A DNA stretch of 15,150 nt from JAWVZH01 sp033722295 (GCA_033722295.1 JAWVZH010000070.1:1-15150), one strand, 5' to 3'; numbered from the stretch's first letter, positions 7,397-14,635 are shown. Program-made: numbers and translations. Notes: generated from the sequence alone by a model not told the origin.

Positions 7397-8227
7397 ATGA
7401 ACCTACTTCAAAACATCATTCTTACTCTCGGTCTAGTGGCCTGTACGACCAGTAATGGCTTTAATACAAATCAATCTGGTGGTATTATAGATCAGATTCG
7501 AAGAGGCAATGATATTGTTCAGATCGGTACGACAATTAGCGAAGCCATTGAGCTTGGTGATCTGTTTTCAGTTCATGAACAATCCTTTGAAGTAAGGGGA
7601 GAATGGCTTTTCGTCGATTGTACATTTGAAGAAGACATCATCTGGAAAGACAGTGAAGGAAGGACGGTGCGTTTTCGGGATGACATCACTTTCAAGAATT
7701 GTGAGTTCAAGGGTAATGTCATCATCAATGATGCGGCTTTTGAGGGGAATTTTAAAATGCTTGATTGCGTGGTTGCAAAAGACCTGGACCTACAGCGTAA
7801 TACCTTCTTTTACCCTGTGAGAATTACAGGTTGTAAAACCGGCAATGACATGACCCTCCAATATTCTCGTTTTCATGAGGATGTAACGTTTCTCGACAGC
7901 GAGGTAGGCAGGCATGTACTTTGTCAGGGCTTGTCGGTCTATGGAAAGAGTCAATTTGGCAACCTCAGCTCCTCAGGGTCTGTGGATCTGTCCAATTCGG
8001 ACTTTCATGAGAATTTCTCTGCCAACTACATGAGTATCGGTGGGAAAATATTGACCAGCAACTGCCGCTTTCACGGTGATTTCTCAATGAACCAATTCGA
8101 GGCAGGAGGATCTGTAAGTATAAAGAACAGCCGTGTCATGGGGCAATTCCTCCTCGGTGCGAAAGATTCCATGGCAGAGATCATCGACACTGATTTCATG
8201 CATTTTGATTTAGATCAAAAAAAATAA
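7397..8227 (+). CDS. lipoprotein with pentapeptide-like beta-helix repeats
   Basis: 276 residues. The N-terminus MNLLQNIILTLGLVAC is a lipoprotein signal peptide with lipobox LVAC, giving lipidated Cys16. The following residues (TTSNG) have no acidic export signal, so it may stay on the periplasmic side. From about residue 68 to 265 the chain repeats every 20 or so residues in a pattern like F.(N/D)C.F...(V/F), for example FVDCTFEEDIIW, FKNCEFKGNVII, SRFHEDVTF, SDFHENFSA and CRFHGDFSM. This is the hallmark of a right-handed beta-helix of pentapeptide-repeat type. No catalytic motif is visible; a binding or scaffold role is likely. It is divergent from the sigma operon and precedes the papain-like lipoprotein gene on the same strand by 78 bases, probably as an operon. 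Confidence 0.75.
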   Translation: MNLLQNIILTLGLVACTTSNGFNTNQSGGIIDQIRRGNDIVQIGTTISEAIELGDLFSVHEQSFEVRGEWLFVDCTFEEDIIWKDSEGRTVRFRDDITFKNCEFKGNVIINDAAFEGNFKMLDCVVAKDLDLQRNTFFYPVRITGCKTGNDMTLQYSRFHEDVTFLDSEVGRHVLCQGLSVYGKSQFGNLSSSGSVDLSNSDFHENFSANYMSIGGKILTSNCRFHGDFSMNQFEAGGSVSIKNSRVMGQFLLGAKDSMAEIIDTDFMHFDLDQKK

Positions 8228-8245
8228 AGAAACCTTGATGACCTT

Positions 8246-8273
8246 TTCAATGGGTAACCTATACACCATTGAA
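8246..8273 (+). other. intergenic hairpin before the papain-like protease gene
   Basis: A perfect 8-base inverted repeat TTCAATGG/CCATTGAA surrounds a 12-base loop, starting 18 bases after the upstream stop. There is no U-tract, so it is more likely an RNA-processing or stability element than a terminator. Its right arm ends at the first base of an upstream in-frame ATG (8273). Confidence 0.4.
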
Positions 8274-8305
8274 TGAATCAATTATCAATATCTAATACTA
8301 CTACC

Positions 8306-9928
8306 ATGAAAACTAATGTATTCTTATTTGTGATCTTCCTCGGCTTAACCATAGCCTCTTGCGACAAGGACGGTGGAATGTCTGACGTCAATGTCAATCC
8401 TGATCTGGAATATGGATTGGGTGCTAATCTGGACGAAGACGATTCTGACGTTCCAGATGATCTTTTGTTTGGCAATGGAAATCTTCCGTCAAGCCATGAT
8501 ATCAGCCAATATCTTCCGCCTGTAGGCGATCAGGGCAACTATGGAACTTGTGTGAGTTGGGCTTTGGGCTACAATCTTAAGACTATTATTGAAGCACAGG
8601 ACAAGAACTACTCTACAACCGACCTTACCGATCCGAGCAAGCAATTCAGTCCTAAAGATCTCTTTCTTGCCATCGACAAGTCTGAAGTAGGGCCTAATTG
8701 CAATGGCACGTATCTGAAAAGTGCCATGAATGCTATGCAAAGAAGAGGCATCGCAACACAGCAGACAGAGCCCTATGTCAACCTGGGAGATTGCAGTCAG
8801 CAACCTTCTCAAGTGGCTACTCAGGAAGCTCAGAACTATAAGATCAACAATTACAGAAGTGTTGATATAAAAACTGATGTGATCAAGCAATACATCGCCA
8901 ACAACCGTCCGGTAGGATTTGGTGCTCGGCTGGGTGATAATTTCATGACCTGGAATTCTGATGATGTGCTCACAGGTCATACATCTTTTGACAATGTGGG
9001 TATGCATGCAGGTCATGCCATGACCGTAATTGGTTATGATGACAACAAAGGTCCAAGAGGAGCATTCAGAGTTATAAACTCCTGGGGTCAAGCCTGGGGT
9101 TCTCAGGGATTCATATGGATCGATTATGATTTCTTTACGAGTAATGATTTCTGTGATGTGGCTTACGTTGCTACCAATTCGGAGAGCAATGTGGATCCCA
9201 ATGACCCGACAGATCCTACCTCTCAAGGAGAGATTGACATGATCCCATGGGGATTGACAGACGATCCTGACATGGATGGACAAACGGGTAGAGACAGAAC
9301 GCTCTCATACAACGTTTACAATGTGGGTACAGAAACAGCCAGAGCGAGTTCTGACTGGAGTGTAGTATATATCTATTACAATGCTTTTGATGCCAGTGAT
9401 TATGGAATCATGCTTTACGATTATTACAGCGACGACTACGGTATGCCAGGCGAAAATGGTGAGCTGCAAAGTGGGCCTGGAAGTAGTGGCAACTGGTGGA
9501 ATCACGTAGATGTTCAGGGTGGTTCTAGCCTGACTCAGGCTGTGTCCCAGAGCGATGATAATTTTACCTGGGACTATCAGGTGCCGAATATTACAGGATA
9601 CTACTACCTGGTTATGATCGCAAATCCATTCGGTGCCCTTCAGGAAATGGATCTGTCCAATAACTACTTCTATTTCACTGATGAGTACGGATATCCGATA
9701 TGGTTCCAGAACGGTGTGCCCCAGGGATTGACCAACGACAAGAACGATACTCGTAGCGGTAATATAGGAGAGGAAACTGTATCTCACCTGGCGCCGTCAG
9801 AGATCAGTGTCAAGATGAGCAATGCCTACTCAAAGTCTGAGATCTTTGATCTTCTCCAATATGAGAAGCAGTCAGGAAGACTTGAGAATAAGGTCAACAA
9901 ATTCAAATCAAAGAAAAAAGTCAAGTAG
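8306..9928 (+). CDS. papain-like (C1 family) cysteine protease lipoprotein
   Basis: 540 residues from the ATG at 8306, chosen because it gives a clean lipoprotein signal peptide (MKTNVFLFVIFLGLTIASC, lipidated Cys19); the in-frame ATG at 8273 adds 11 polar residues that would spoil it. Acidic residues right after the Cys (CDKDGG) resemble Bacteroidota surface-export signals, so the protein may face outward. The C1 peptidase domain spans about 60-292 with all active-site residues: Gln76 and Cys82 in GDQGNYGTCVSWA, His237 in AGHAMTVIGYD, and Asn258 in INSWGQAWGSQGF. Residues 305-470 look like a CARDB-type beta-sandwich (TLSYNVYNVGTETA ... YYLVMIANPFG ... DLSNNYFYF). The tail is very basic (NKFKSKKKVK). 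No inhibitory propeptide is obvious. A strong terminator follows. Substrate unknown. Confidence 0.9.
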   Translation: MKTNVFLFVIFLGLTIASCDKDGGMSDVNVNPDLEYGLGANLDEDDSDVPDDLLFGNGNLPSSHDISQYLPPVGDQGNYGTCVSWALGYNLKTIIEAQDKNYSTTDLTDPSKQFSPKDLFLAIDKSEVGPNCNGTYLKSAMNAMQRRGIATQQTEPYVNLGDCSQQPSQVATQEAQNYKINNYRSVDIKTDVIKQYIANNRPVGFGARLGDNFMTWNSDDVLTGHTSFDNVGMHAGHAMTVIGYDDNKGPRGAFRVINSWGQAWGSQGFIWIDYDFFTSNDFCDVAYVATNSESNVDPNDPTDPTSQGEIDMIPWGLTDDPDMDGQTGRDRTLSYNVYNVGTETARASSDWSVVYIYYNAFDASDYGIMLYDYYSDDYGMPGENGELQSGPGSSGNWWNHVDVQGGSSLTQAVSQSDDNFTWDYQVPNITGYYYLVMIANPFGALQEMDLSNNYFYFTDEYGYPIWFQNGVPQGLTNDKNDTRSGNIGEETVSHLAPSEISVKMSNAYSKSEIFDLLQYEKQSGRLENKVNKFKSKKKVK

Positions 9929-9956
9929 AGTTCAATTCATATTCAGTTGTTGAGAT

Positions 9957-9984
9957 AAAGGGCCTTCAAGTGAGGCCCTTTTTT
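9957..9984 (+). terminator. intrinsic terminator of the lipoprotein/protease operon
   Basis: AAAGGGCCT pairs perfectly with AGGCCCTTT around the loop TCAAGTG, followed by a T-run. It begins about 28 bases after the protease stop codon. Confidence 0.92.
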
Positions 9985-10266
9985 ATTTGGTATTAGCTTC
10001 TCTCAGCAGGCTGATACATCTGAAGTAGTCCGCCCTGAAATCTCTTTTCAAGAGTATTTTTCAATTCCATACATTTCGATCGACCGTCAGTCCTGAATCA
10101 GGCTGTGTATCAGAATAGACAGGGCCCCAAACCTCAAATAATACGCTCAATTATTGCTGAAGGGCAACTCTGACCTCCAAGTATTTTCACTTTTAATGAT
10201 GACCTATTGCCAGCTCTTCCTATACACACATGTAAGCAAACATTTTAAAACCTTAAAATTTTAATC
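9985..10266. other. intergenic region upstream of the outer-membrane barrel gene
   Basis: About 280 bases with no supported gene. A CCTGA-A-TCAGG palindrome lies at 10092-10102, and CTGATACA (10011-10018) is inverted as TGTATCAG (10106-10113). The last 30 bases are A/T-rich, as common before Bacteroidota start codons. No consensus TAnnTTTG box was found. Confidence 0.3.
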
Positions 10267-11013
10267 ATGAAACGTTTTACTCAGATTCTAGCTTTTGTTT
10301 TTGTCACATCAAGTCTTGCGGCTCAGATGTCTATCGGAATAAAATCCGGTATTTCGGTCAACAAGTATTCCAGAAGTGAAGTCATCAATGACGAATGGGA
10401 TGCACCGTCTACTTTGGGGTATTCTGCTGGAGTGGCACTGGATATTCCATTTGGTGGCCGCATGGGTATTGAGACCGGTGTTTACTGGACAAGAAAAGGA
10501 TCTCAATTGGAGAGCGAGAATTCTCGATTCCAATTACAAGATCAAAATGGGGAGACCATAGGTATTTGGTTGAACTCAACAGAGAAGCTCAACTACCTGA
10601 CCATTCCCGTGCATTTGAAAATGCAATTCAGAGGAAAGGCTCTTGGTTCCTTCATTATGGCAGGCCCTGAATTCAATTTTGCTTTAGGCGGAACATATTC
10701 CAACAGTTATGTAGACCAAAGCGGAAGAGTGGTCCAGGGTGCAGAGGATGTTCTTAACGCCAATGGCGTAGCAACAAGTGGAGAAATAGAATTCGGTTCA
10801 GGTGCAAATGACATATACAATTCATTCGATTTTGGTATTTCTGTTGGCGGCGGACTTTTCTATGAACTGGAGTTTGGAAAGGTCACGTTTGATGCCAGAT
10901 ATTTCTTCGGAATGTCAAATCTGATCAACACGGATGACAACGATACGAAATTGAAGAATAAAAACCTGATGATCCAGGTAGGATACGCCATCCCTCTAGG
11001 CGGAAGATGGTAG
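10267..11013 (+). CDS. PorT-family outer-membrane beta-barrel protein
   Basis: 248 residues. A signal peptide (MKRFTQILAFVFVTSSLAAQ, cleavage near residue 19) is followed by the typical barrel opening MSIGIKSGISVNKYS. Alternating aromatic/polar strands follow, including YSAGVALDIPFGGRMGIETG, LTIPVHLKMQF, GSFIMAGPEFNFALGG, FDFGISVGGGLFYELEF and LMIQVGYAIPLGGRW at the C-terminus, as in the outer-membrane protein beta-barrel domain of Bacteroidota. It probably forms a small barrel in the outer membrane; no transport substrate can be read. It stands alone between a terminator upstream and the motor-like genes 154 bases downstream. A long hairpin lies in that gap, so readthrough into those genes is possible but unproven. 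Confidence 0.85.
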   Translation: MKRFTQILAFVFVTSSLAAQMSIGIKSGISVNKYSRSEVINDEWDAPSTLGYSAGVALDIPFGGRMGIETGVYWTRKGSQLESENSRFQLQDQNGETIGIWLNSTEKLNYLTIPVHLKMQFRGKALGSFIMAGPEFNFALGGTYSNSYVDQSGRVVQGAEDVLNANGVATSGEIEFGSGANDIYNSFDFGISVGGGLFYELEFGKVTFDARYFFGMSNLINTDDNDTKLKNKNLMIQVGYAIPLGGRW

Positions 11014-11039
11014 GATCTAATGATTCTATCGATCCAAAA

Positions 11040-11111
11040 TCCTTCCCTCTTGCCATTGTCAAAGTATTTAGACACAGCTTTTAAATCATCGTTAAGGGCA
11101 GGAGGGGAGGA
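11040..11111 (+). other. long-range hairpin upstream of the motor-like genes
   Basis: TCCTTCCCTCTTGCC (11040-11054) pairs with GGCAGGAGGGGAGGA (11097-11111) over 15 positions, 13 Watson-Crick and 2 G-U, around a 42-base loop. The G-U pairs work only in the plus-strand RNA. No U-tract follows. It could stabilise the 3' end of the barrel mRNA or act in the leader of the downstream genes. Confidence 0.5.
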
Positions 11112-11167
11112 TATCAAAAAATAGAATTTAAAATAAAAAAATCAATAACAACTTAAATCAAGAAGTC

Positions 11168-11407
11168 ATGAAATGCTATAACTGCGACCACTTAATTACC
11201 GATCCCGATGCAGATTGTCTTTATTGCCACTTTCCTGTAGAAGATACAAAGCTGCTGATGAGGGCCGCTGAGGATGCAAAAAGAGAAATGCAACTTGAAT
11301 ATGAAGTTCCTCAGATCGAAGACGATTTGATAGAGAATCACGGGTGGCAAGAAAATATCTTTAATGCAATTACGAATTCAACCAAGGTGGTTCAGCTGAA
11401 CTACTAG
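11168..11407 (+). CDS. small zinc-ribbon protein
   Basis: 79 residues. The first 20 residues carry two CxxC knuckles, CYNC (Cys3, Cys6) and CLYC (Cys17, Cys20), spaced like a short zinc ribbon. The rest is acidic and helical (LLMRAAEDAKREMQLEYEV) with no signal peptide or membrane helix, so it is cytoplasmic. It precedes the MotB/ZorB-like gene by 20 bases and is the first gene of a tight three-gene run, suggesting a regulatory or adaptor role at the cytoplasmic side of the motor-like complex. I do not recognise a named family. Confidence 0.7.
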   Translation: MKCYNCDHLITDPDADCLYCHFPVEDTKLLMRAAEDAKREMQLEYEVPQIEDDLIENHGWQENIFNAITNSTKVVQLNY

Positions 11408-11427
11408 TTTTCAAAAATATTCAAGAG

Positions 11428-12369
11428 ATGAAAAAGCAAGTCAATACAATGAGCACCTCGTTTTTGGACTTGTTGTCCGGTGCCCTGGGAGCAGTGATAC
11501 TGCTGTTCGTTCTGGTGCCAAAGACAACGATCACAGATAAGGAGCTCATAGATCAGATGAAGAGCCTGGAAATCGAAACTTCTCAACTGGACTCTCTTAT
11601 GAACAACCTGGCAGAGTCCGGAGATACGATAAGCCTGGTGGATTATCTGGAGGTGGTGGAGAAAGTGAAGTTTTTGCAGAAGCAGAATGAGGTTTTGATC
11701 GAACGACTGTCCAGGCAACTAGCCAACGCTCAGGAAGAAACGAGGGCCTATAAGAGAGCCAATTACCAGCTCAAGACAGAGAATAATGAACTGAAACGGC
11801 GTATAGAGTCGCTGGAGTCCGAGAAGAAGGCCCTGGCAAATAAGTTGAATCAGAAGAATCCATCTTCGACCAAGAGCGCGACGGAATCCAGGACGGTATC
11901 GACCACGAAGGCCAAGGTTGTCAAGAATACTGACAAGGAGTTTTACTTCGGATTTGATTCGGAATTGAGTATTGTGCTCAACTGGGATTCATCCGATGTG
12001 GATATAGATCTTTTCCTGGAACAGGACGGTCGTTTCTGCGATGGATTTAATCGAAATCAATCCTTTGGAAAATGGGTGCGGGTTCCCGCGAAATATTTGG
12101 CCAAACCGACTGAGGTTATCATTCAACAGGAACTTGTACCTGGTACCTATAAGATACATGCGCACCTGGCAAGGCCCAGACGTGACGCGACAGCTGAAAT
12201 TACGGGTTTCGTAGCTATGGATATTGGTAAAGGGAAAACCCGGAAATACGACTTTAGAAAACAGACAATTAGAAGTGCACCACCGCCGTATCATAAAAGA
12301 GCTGATGGATCTACTCTTTTAGGTACACTGGAGGTCACAGAAAACAATATCATATTCAATTCAAAATAA
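11428..12369 (+). CDS. MotB/ZorB-like single-pass coiled-coil protein with C-terminal beta-sandwich
   Basis: 313 residues. The only membrane helix is at about 12-30 (SFLDLLSGALGAVILLFVLV). Asp14 near its cytoplasmic end sits where MotB, ExbD and ZorB have the ion-binding Asp. About 36-142 is a long coiled coil, 145-168 is a Ser/Thr/Lys linker, and about 172-282 is a beta-rich domain containing LNWDSSDVDIDLFL (184-197) and ELVPGTYKIHAHL (235-247), resembling the DUF2135/YfaP-type fold. No OmpA-like peptidoglycan-binding domain is seen. By analogy the C-terminal part is periplasmic. An alternative start at 11449 would remove 7 residues. It lies 6 bases before the MotA/TolQ/ExbB-family gene, its likely partner; the B-then-A order is opposite to motAB, exbBD and zorAB. 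Confidence 0.75.
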   Translation: MKKQVNTMSTSFLDLLSGALGAVILLFVLVPKTTITDKELIDQMKSLEIETSQLDSLMNNLAESGDTISLVDYLEVVEKVKFLQKQNEVLIERLSRQLANAQEETRAYKRANYQLKTENNELKRRIESLESEKKALANKLNQKNPSSTKSATESRTVSTTKAKVVKNTDKEFYFGFDSELSIVLNWDSSDVDIDLFLEQDGRFCDGFNRNQSFGKWVRVPAKYLAKPTEVIIQQELVPGTYKIHAHLARPRRDATAEITGFVAMDIGKGKTRKYDFRKQTIRSAPPPYHKRADGSTLLGTLEVTENNIIFNSK

Positions 12370-12375
12370 CTTAAA

Positions 12376-13149
12376 ATGAAAGAGAAAACATTCATATCGT
12401 TAATAAGTGCATGTCTGACGTTTTGCCTACTCATGTCAATGATGCTTCTGGCACAAGCAACCACAGACGGCAGCGTGCTCAACCGAATAGCAATTCTTTT
12501 TGGCGGGAATATGCCGGGAGGAATTATTCAGGGAATTATTTACTTTTTGTTTTTCTACGGATGGTTCGAAATGAGGAATATTTCAAAAAATGTAGAGAAC
12601 GAAGCGCAGCATCTTAATAAGGCGTTTTTGCCGGAAAGAGAGCAGCAGGTATTACTGCCACAGCATGTCAATGATATCAAATTGAAAATGATCGAAATGG
12701 AACAGAAGGACAAAACGACTTTGACGGATCTTATCAAGAAGGCATGCACGAAGTTCAGATCAAGCAACAGTGTAACTGAAGTCATGGATCTTGTCAAAAC
12801 ACAGATTTCGATCTACACCCGGCGCAGTGAGTCAGAGCAGTCTTTTATTCGATATATCCTCGGTGCCATTCCGAGTGTCGGATTTATCGGTACTGTTCTA
12901 GGAATAGCAGCTTCTCTCGGTAGCGCAGGTGAGGCCATGACCACCGATGGACTGGATAGTGTGACGTCGATGCTGTATGTTGCTTTTGATACGACTTTGG
13001 TAGCATTGGTTTTCGGCCTCGTGCTGATGTACGCCTATCATGGACTTCAAAGAAAGGTAGAGAATCTATATATAAATCTGGAGTCTTATGTGATCGAAAA
13101 CTTAGTCAACAGGATCTACACACCGATAAATCAGAAAGATGCTCAATAG
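12376..13149 (+). CDS. MotA/TolQ/ExbB-family proton-channel protein
   Basis: 257 residues with four membrane helices: about 5-27, 48-66, 157-182 and 197-222. The 90-residue charged loop between the second and third helices should be cytoplasmic. The third helix carries the family signature GAIPSVGFIGTVLGIAASLG (163-182), like the LGLLGTV motif of ExbB/TolQ. The fourth (YVAFDTTLVALVFGLVLMYA) carries the Thr-rich channel-lining pattern. Four helices fit MotA/ZorA better than the two of GldL or the three of ExbB/TolQ, but there is no long ZorA-like cytoplasmic tail. It is predicted to form a pentameric channel around two copies of the upstream MotB-like protein and to convert an ion gradient into motion. 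That stoichiometry is family knowledge. A terminator closes the unit. Confidence 0.85.
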   Translation: MKEKTFISLISACLTFCLLMSMMLLAQATTDGSVLNRIAILFGGNMPGGIIQGIIYFLFFYGWFEMRNISKNVENEAQHLNKAFLPEREQQVLLPQHVNDIKLKMIEMEQKDKTTLTDLIKKACTKFRSSNSVTEVMDLVKTQISIYTRRSESEQSFIRYILGAIPSVGFIGTVLGIAASLGSAGEAMTTDGLDSVTSMLYVAFDTTLVALVFGLVLMYAYHGLQRKVENLYINLESYVIENLVNRIYTPINQKDAQ

Positions 13150-13216
13150 AATCTGAGTGGGATCAAGGAGTTGTCTCCATGATCAAACGTGAGACTTGTT
13201 TTTAACAACATCTCTG

Positions 13217-13244
13217 AGCCGGCTTGATTATAGCCGGCTTTTTC
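13217..13244 (+). terminator. intrinsic terminator of the motor-like operon
   Basis: AGCCGGCT at 13217-13224 pairs with AGCCGGCT at 13232-13239 (a self-complementary octamer) around the loop TGATTAT, followed by TTTTCT. It begins about 67 bases after the channel-gene stop and ends about 15 bases before the next start codon. Confidence 0.9.
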
Positions 13245-13258
13245 TATATTGAAGTGCA

Positions 13259-14017
13259 ATGAAAAAGCTCTACGCACTGTCAAATGCTCTTACCTTCATC
13301 CTGGCGATCTATGTCAATTACACCATTGGCATCGAAGGGTTTCGTGGCTCCACGATACAATCCGTCAGTGCGCAATATTCCACACTTCTGACTCCGGCGG
13401 GTTATGCCTTTGCGATCTGGGGGATCATCTATTTTGGCCTCATCTGGCTGGTCATTTACCAGATCAACGATGCTTTTTTTAACGCTCCGCCGGATTTCAA
13501 GGTGCTGGAGGTGGGTCCGTGGTTGACCATCTCGAATATCTGTAATGCCCTTTGGGTCATGGCCTGGCTCAGGGAACAATTGTTGCTCTCGGTCTTTATC
13601 ATGCTGCTGCTTCTTTACTGTCTTTTGCGCATCGTGGTCAACACCAGAATGCAATTGGTTGAAGTGCCGGTGGAGGTCAAGATCTTCCTGCATTGGCCGA
13701 TCGCCATATATGCCGGATGGATATCAGTGGCATTCGCCACCAATGTTGCGAGTTATGCGGCCTATGAATGGATAGCGCTCGTTTGGAGTGAGGAGGTCTG
13801 GACCATTCTTGTTCTCCTCTTGGTTACGTCCATCTTTCTATATGTTGTCAGGCGACGGTCCATGTTTGCCTTTGGATGGGTCGGGGTCTGGTCTCTGGCA
13901 TCGATCGCTGTACGACATTGGAATGAGATTCCGGTGATACAGTGGATGGCTGTGCTGGGTGGATCGATCATTTTCATTATGATCGTATCAGAATTATTAT
14001 TTTCGGATCGATCATGA
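13259..14017 (+). CDS. TspO/MBR-like tryptophan-rich multipass membrane protein
   Basis: 252 residues, mostly hydrophobic, with about seven membrane helices. Motifs recall the TspO/tryptophan-rich sensory protein family: TPAGYAFAIWGIIYFGLIW (45-63), ISNICNALWVMAWL (91-104) and HWPIAIYAGWISVAFATNV (145-163). Classical bacterial TspO has about 160 residues and five helices, so this is a longer relative with extra C-terminal helices (180-198, 203-219, 228-247). TspO proteins bind porphyrins or cholesterol-like ligands and are tied to oxygen or light stress; whether that holds here is unknown. The gene starts right after the motor terminator and overlaps the GNAT gene through ATGA, so the two are translationally coupled. 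Confidence 0.75.
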   Translation: MKKLYALSNALTFILAIYVNYTIGIEGFRGSTIQSVSAQYSTLLTPAGYAFAIWGIIYFGLIWLVIYQINDAFFNAPPDFKVLEVGPWLTISNICNALWVMAWLREQLLLSVFIMLLLLYCLLRIVVNTRMQLVEVPVEVKIFLHWPIAIYAGWISVAFATNVASYAAYEWIALVWSEEVWTILVLLLVTSIFLYVVRRRSMFAFGWVGVWSLASIAVRHWNEIPVIQWMAVLGGSIIFIMIVSELLFSDRS

Positions 14018-14514
14018 AATCGTTTTTTCAATCTGAAAGACTTTCTTTTCGCTATTTCCGCGAGGAAGATTTTGAGGATTACTTTTCGTTGATGTCCAAT
14101 CTCCCGGTGATGAAAATGATCACAGGCAAAGCCCTTTCTCGCAAGGAAGCGGAGAAGAAGTTTCAGGATGCGCTGGAGAGTGAAGACATCGAAAAGGGCC
14201 TGGGCCGTTTCAGGGTGAGCACCAGAGACAATGATGATTTTGTAGGCCTTGCCAGGCTCGTGCCTGGCGATAGTGCACCTGAACTTGGCTATGCCCTCGC
14301 CAGTGATCAGTGGGGAAGGGGCTATGGATCAGAGATCTGCAAGGCGGTCATCGATCATGCCAGGCAATATGGAAAGTATAAAAAACTCATGGCCATCGTC
14401 GATCCCGAGAATTTACCCTCTGTCAGGATATTGAAAAAGAATGGATTCGTTTTTGAAAGGGCCGGAGAGTATGAGGGGTTGCCGGCCGAATATTATGTGA
14501 GAAACGGAAGATGA
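14014..14514 (+). CDS. GNAT-family N-acetyltransferase (RimJ/RimL type)
   Basis: 166 residues from the ATG at 14014, whose ATGA overlaps the stop of the preceding membrane-protein gene. It begins SERLSFRYFREEDFEDYF (7-24), the usual RimJ/RimL-like opening. The acetyl-CoA-binding motif A is ELGYALASDQWGRGYGSEIC (90-109), containing the Q-x-x-G-x-G/A loop as QWGRGYG, and motif B is PENLPSVRILKKNGF (131-145). A longer in-frame ATG at 13942 would overlap the upstream gene deeply and adds sequence unlike the family. Substrate unknown; relatives acetylate protein N-termini or small amines. Cytoplasmic. Confidence 0.88.
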   Translation: MKSFFQSERLSFRYFREEDFEDYFSLMSNLPVMKMITGKALSRKEAEKKFQDALESEDIEKGLGRFRVSTRDNDDFVGLARLVPGDSAPELGYALASDQWGRGYGSEICKAVIDHARQYGKYKKLMAIVDPENLPSVRILKKNGFVFERAGEYEGLPAEYYVRNGR

Positions 14515-14526
14515 GGGATGAAACAG

Positions 14527-14561
14527 GAGATAGGAAATATGAAATATTAAATATGAGATAT
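14527..14561. repeat. heptanucleotide array, GAAATAT type
   Basis: The five in-register 7-base units are GAGATAG, GAAATAT, GAAATAT, TAAATAT and GAGATAT. They begin 12 bases after the GNAT stop in the intergenic gap. Confidence 0.65.
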
Positions 14562-14635
14562 GAAGGTTTTCAAAGTTTGAAGGGGTAATTGGTATTATGA
14601 ATGACCTTTTTTTAATTATCATATTCTGATCGTCA

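Noticed and set aside
8273..8305. Earlier in-frame start (ATG 8273) for the papain-like protease
   Set aside because: It would put 11 polar residues before a well-formed lipoprotein signal peptide that begins at 8306.
8489..9283. 264-codon minus-strand open frame opposite the papain-like protease
   Set aside because: The plus-strand gene has a complete catalytic triad and signal peptide; the antisense frame is a shadow with no family features.
11428..13149. Zorya anti-phage system
   Set aside because: The pair resembles ZorAB in general type, but the channel protein lacks the long ZorA tail, the B subunit lacks an OmpA-like domain, and no ZorC, ZorD or ZorE gene is present in the window.
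12376..13149. GldL or ExbB/TolQ assignment of the channel protein
   Set aside because: Four predicted membrane helices and a partner with a long coiled coil fit neither GldL (two helices) nor ExbB/TolQ (three helices) with a short ExbD/TolR partner.
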